Shown here piece after piece: positions 61,001-64,000 of a stretch of DNA of 64,000 nucleotides. The position numbers were made by a program, and so were the translations under genes. The notes under the pieces are model-generated. The model was not told the DNA's origin and ran no database searches. It saw only the letters and a program-made list of their open reading frames with translations. Positions within the stretch are counted from its first letter, which is position 1; every line of letters starts with the position of its first letter. Source of the stretch: Caenorhabditis elegans (Eukaryota; Nematoda; Chromadorea; Rhabditida; Rhabditidae); assembly GCF_000002985.6 (NCBI RefSeq), contig NC_003284.9, positions 2,356,001-2,420,000 on the forward strand, read 5' to 3'.

Positions 61001-64000
61001 ATAAGATCAATACAATAGCCTTCATACGGAGTGTCCGGGTCTCCTGTTCGTTGAACAAACGGTGGTTGCTAAAACATATTGTGTTTTTGAAATTAGTTCG
61101 AATATTATCAACCCACGATTAGAGTCACTACTCGGAAAATATTCAGGTTTCGAACATCAACTTGAAGAGTTCCATACATAACTGATAACTTTGAAATGGG
61201 ACTCCACACACCGACTTCTTTGTTGAAAAGCGCGTCTTCATGATCTCTATCTCTATCTATTTTGTATATTCTAACTTCAACGTCCTGTAAGAATTTAATT
61301 CGGGAGTTTGTCGGTATTTAATCTATTATAGAATGTTACTTGAAAAAACATATTTAGTCCTGCTTCCGTGTAATTTCCATATTCATGAGCAGGATCATTC
61401 AAGATAATATCTCTCACAGTTGTAGTGATGTTTGGTTCAGATGGTCCCGTTTGGCATGTGAATGTTGGAAGCACATCGAATGTTGCATTCATTGTTCGGA
61501 TCGTTTCAAATGCATAACCCATGACATTCATATAAAACGCAACGTTCAGCTGGAAAAAAAAAGACCACGTGGTGAAGTTAGCGAAGCGTTCATCACAAAC
61601 CGAGTCCCAACCATTAATCGAGTAATCCAACTCTAATCCAATTTCATTTCTAAACAAATAGTCATCCAGATCTCGAATTTCCATGAGTTTTCCAACTGGA
61701 AACGGGCGAAGCCAAAACATAAATGCGGATTCGCAACTGTCACACTTGAAAGCTGTGATATCCTGAAAGTACACGTTTTGTGGAAACAAAATTGTGGAAA
61801 CATAGTACAAAGCAAACATTTAGAAAAAACCCCCCACTGACCTTTGTAAGAACATATGTGTTGAAAACTCTTTGCTCTATGAAATCAGCAGCCTGTAATA
61901 TTCCAAAGTAGTCGAACTAATAAATGCAAAATATTAGAACTCGAGACTGGGATTTATTTTAAAATACAGTTATTGATGTGATGAACACACTCAGAGTAAT
62001 ACATAAAACTGTTTTGCTTGTACGCCCAAATAGTCCCCGCCTTTTTATCGGAAAATCACGGCGAAAGGGCAAAAATCTGAAAAATCTGGAAAAATCATCC
62101 AATATCAGGCCGCCGACATCTTGCGAGTTCCGCGCGCCACTATATTTTTTTGTAGCGAACGGGACAGCTCGCCACACCTACTGCGAATTAAACAAAGCGG
62201 CGCGCGGAACTCGTAAGATGTCGGCGGCCTGATATTAGTTGGCATCCAGATTTTTGCCTTTTCGCCGTGATTTTCCAATAAAAAAGCGGACCTATTTGGG
62301 CGGCGTACACGCAAAGCAGTTTTATTGTTGCAACATTGCTCTACCCTGGATCTCCTTAAAAGTTCTTATTTTTCAAAAGTTTGGCGATTTGCCAAAATTT
62401 GACTGGATTTTTTTTTCAAATGCGCTACTCCGCCTGTAATACAATTTTTTAACATTTTATACTAGAAAAAAAAAAGGTTAAGACTGGAATGAAATATTCA
62501 ATTAACGAAACTTGGGCTCTTCCCTTTTCCCAAACTCCTTTTAAATTAACTGCTGATTTTAAAACAATGAACATACTTCTAATGTAAAACGCTCCACATT
62601 TTCAGTTTTTGCCACCAGAATCAACGAGTTTATAGAGGCCATTCTGAGCTGTGTTATTTGAGCTCTCATGCGCAAAACAGTTGTTTCCATTGGAACAAAC
62701 CGAATACCCGGTAAAACGGAAAACGCATCTCTCCAAGCAGTAAAATCGGGTGCTGAAATTATATGTAACAGGCTAAAAATAATGTCTCACTTACGATACA
62801 TATTATCGTACAACACCGTGCTGTTTGGTGTGATGTTCAAGTCGGCAAAAATATCTGTAATCACATTTTGAAATACCAGTGTTGACAAAACCATAGTAGT
62901 ATAGGAGGGAGAAGATATTGTTGGTACACTCGTTCCTGCAAATTTCATAGGTATTTTCTTACAAATAGTGACTTCTGACCATTGAAGTTGAGTGGCAAAG
63001 ACCAGTAATTGAGATCCACTTGAATTGTTGGCACTTGCGAAATTCTAGCAAGTTCAGCGACCAGGCTTATCGAATCGTTTGACCGACATACAGATATCAC
63101 AAAACTTACATTTACCATTTGGTCACAAACTGAAATGTTTAAGGTTAAGTGAAAAGTATAGTTCTGGGTGTTTTGAACGTCCACTTTGACCATTTTGTGA
63201 TGACTCTTCTCAAAAATTTCTCAAAAAATTGATTATAATTGTTTTGGGATTTTGTTTTAAATGATAGAAATAGTTTGAAATTACTAAGTGTTACTATAAA
63301 AAGGTAAACATTTCTAGTTTTTTTTTGACATTTTAGCTTCAAATTTGCAAAATTTAAGAGACGGCAAAATTTTTTTTTGAGCTGCCGCGCGAAATGTTTC
63401 GTAAAATCCAACCACGTTTTGTATCGTTTCTTTTCCAGTATTCAGATTATTTTTCAAAATTTTTTGAAACACTTTCCGACACATAAATACTTTTTCTGAG
63501 ATTTTTCCGACTAATAATTGCAAATTGTTTGAAAAATTGTATTTAAAAAACAATATAATTATATTTCATCATTTCGGATTATTTTCTATTACAAAATTTC
63601 AGCTAAAATCTCCAGTTTGGGCCACTTTTCAATGTCAAAGCAATCCGAAATTGGTTTTGTTTGAAGTTTTTTTTCGAAATGTTGAAAAATGTTTGAAAAA
63701 CTTTTGAAAAATTTCATTACGAAATTCAGTTTTCTGAGCACATTTTGGGTCTTTAAATTCATAAAATAAAATGCTGAAGTGAATATTCTGCTTACGACTG
63801 TTAATATCCGATGAATCATTGAAGTCATATCTTTCTAAGGAAATAACGTCTACACGGTACTTGTCCACAAAAAACATTTTGCTGATATTTAAATGACGGA
63901 CTGCCGTTTTCGCGAATGTATCATTTTTGTCCACTGTTATTACTGCAAATGAGAGATTAGGAAGTATTTATAATTTGACAATGTGTAACAATTCTTACAA
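58064..64000 (-). CDS. glr-7: Ionotropic receptor, IR25a class (glr-7-like), 5' end beyond window
   Basis: Fifteen minus-strand exons join in frame: 63942-63796, 63129-62980, 62935-62795, 62752-62577, 61916-61842, 61762-61340, 61284-61117, 61068-60620, 60572-60493, 59746-59608, 59550-59440, 59392-59202, 59155-59023, 58970-58767, 58274-58064, about 932 codons. A donor (TT|GTAAGA) at 63999-64000 shows that the first exon(s) lie outside. An amino-terminal domain is followed by ligand-binding lobe S1 ([39 protein letters not shown] with the glutamate-contacting Arg). M1, the pore ([20 protein letters not shown]) and M3 SYTANLAAF come next, then S2 ([26 protein letters not shown]), M4 and a tail. 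[29 protein letters not shown] and [13 protein letters not shown] are near-identical to insect IR25a, the conserved co-receptor. The symbol rests on my memory that glr-7 is the C. elegans IR25a orthologue. Confidence 0.93.
60041..60290 (+). mobile_element. tRNA-derived SINE, second copy, in receptor intron
   Basis: GGGAATAGCTCAGTAGGCAGG (A-box) and GGTCACGAGTTCGAGTCCGG (B-box/T-arm) form the tRNA-like head. The body AGTGGAGCAATCCACGACTGG..CTATCGGCCACTGTCACC matches the minus-strand copy at 18800-19048. It lies in the intron between exons 60493 and 59746, antisense to the receptor gene. Confidence 0.8.
62004..62324. mobile_element. Long-TIR element in receptor intron
   Basis: The left end AAAACTGTTTTGCTTGTACG / CCCAAATAG and right end CTATTTGGG / CGGCGTACACGCAAAGCAGT are inverted. 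The arms continue inward (ATCAGGCCGCCGACATCTTG against AAGATGTCGGCGGCCTGAT), so most of the 321 bp folds back. The loop holds GC-rich AGCGAACGGGACAGCTCGCC. No frame; it lies in the intron between exons 62577 and 61916. Confidence 0.9.

Overview
This window is nuclear DNA of a Caenorhabditis nematode, C. elegans or a very close relative. The evidence is AT-rich DNA (A/T-rich introns and spacers), many 45-60 nt introns with GTAAGT / TTTTCAG boundaries, TTTCAG trans-splice-type acceptors just before start codons, AATAAA poly(A) signals, and many small fold-back DNA elements. Gene models were built by hand: I joined exons only where GT..AG boundaries kept one reading frame to the stop, and I list the exons in each entry. 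The mix of genes around an IR25a-type receptor fits an X-chromosome location near C. elegans glr-7; this is inference from memory, not a search.

Left third (1-19,990). A complete Cys-loop anion channel gene (4126-8655, + strand) is followed by a gene-poor, transposon-rich 11 kb. That stretch holds a small two-exon candidate gene (9700-9942, -), an upstream-exon-like GC-richer block (12190-13020), a decayed or fast-evolving minus-strand gene (16350-18243) and a tRNA-derived SINE with a 19-bp flanking direct repeat.

Middle (19,997-42,653). An unrecognised 479-aa protein gene is followed by a 1.45-kb minisatellite with nested higher-order repeats. After it come an orphan exon-like segment, a secreted TIL-type protease inhibitor gene, a broken duplicate of the tail-anchored-protein ATPase gene asna-1, a large 16-exon gene for a GPI-anchored protein built of Cu/Zn-SOD-like repeats that have lost metal ligands, and a CUB + C-type lectin single-pass membrane protein gene.

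Right third (42,971-64,000). A DHHC palmitoyltransferase (-) is followed by three closely spaced + strand genes: an unrecognised 627-aa acidic-tailed protein, myotrophin (ankyrin repeats), and TRAPPC12. The first two have the spacing of a nematode operon. The window ends inside a minus-strand ionotropic receptor of the IR25a class (glr-7-like), whose first exon(s) lie beyond 64,000.

The genes do not form one pathway. Shared themes are neuronal or chemosensory receptors (Cys-loop channel, IR25a), secretory-route and surface proteins (TRAPPC12, DHHC enzyme, CUB/lectin, SOD-repeat GPI protein, TIL inhibitor), and introns repeatedly colonised by a few TIR element families.
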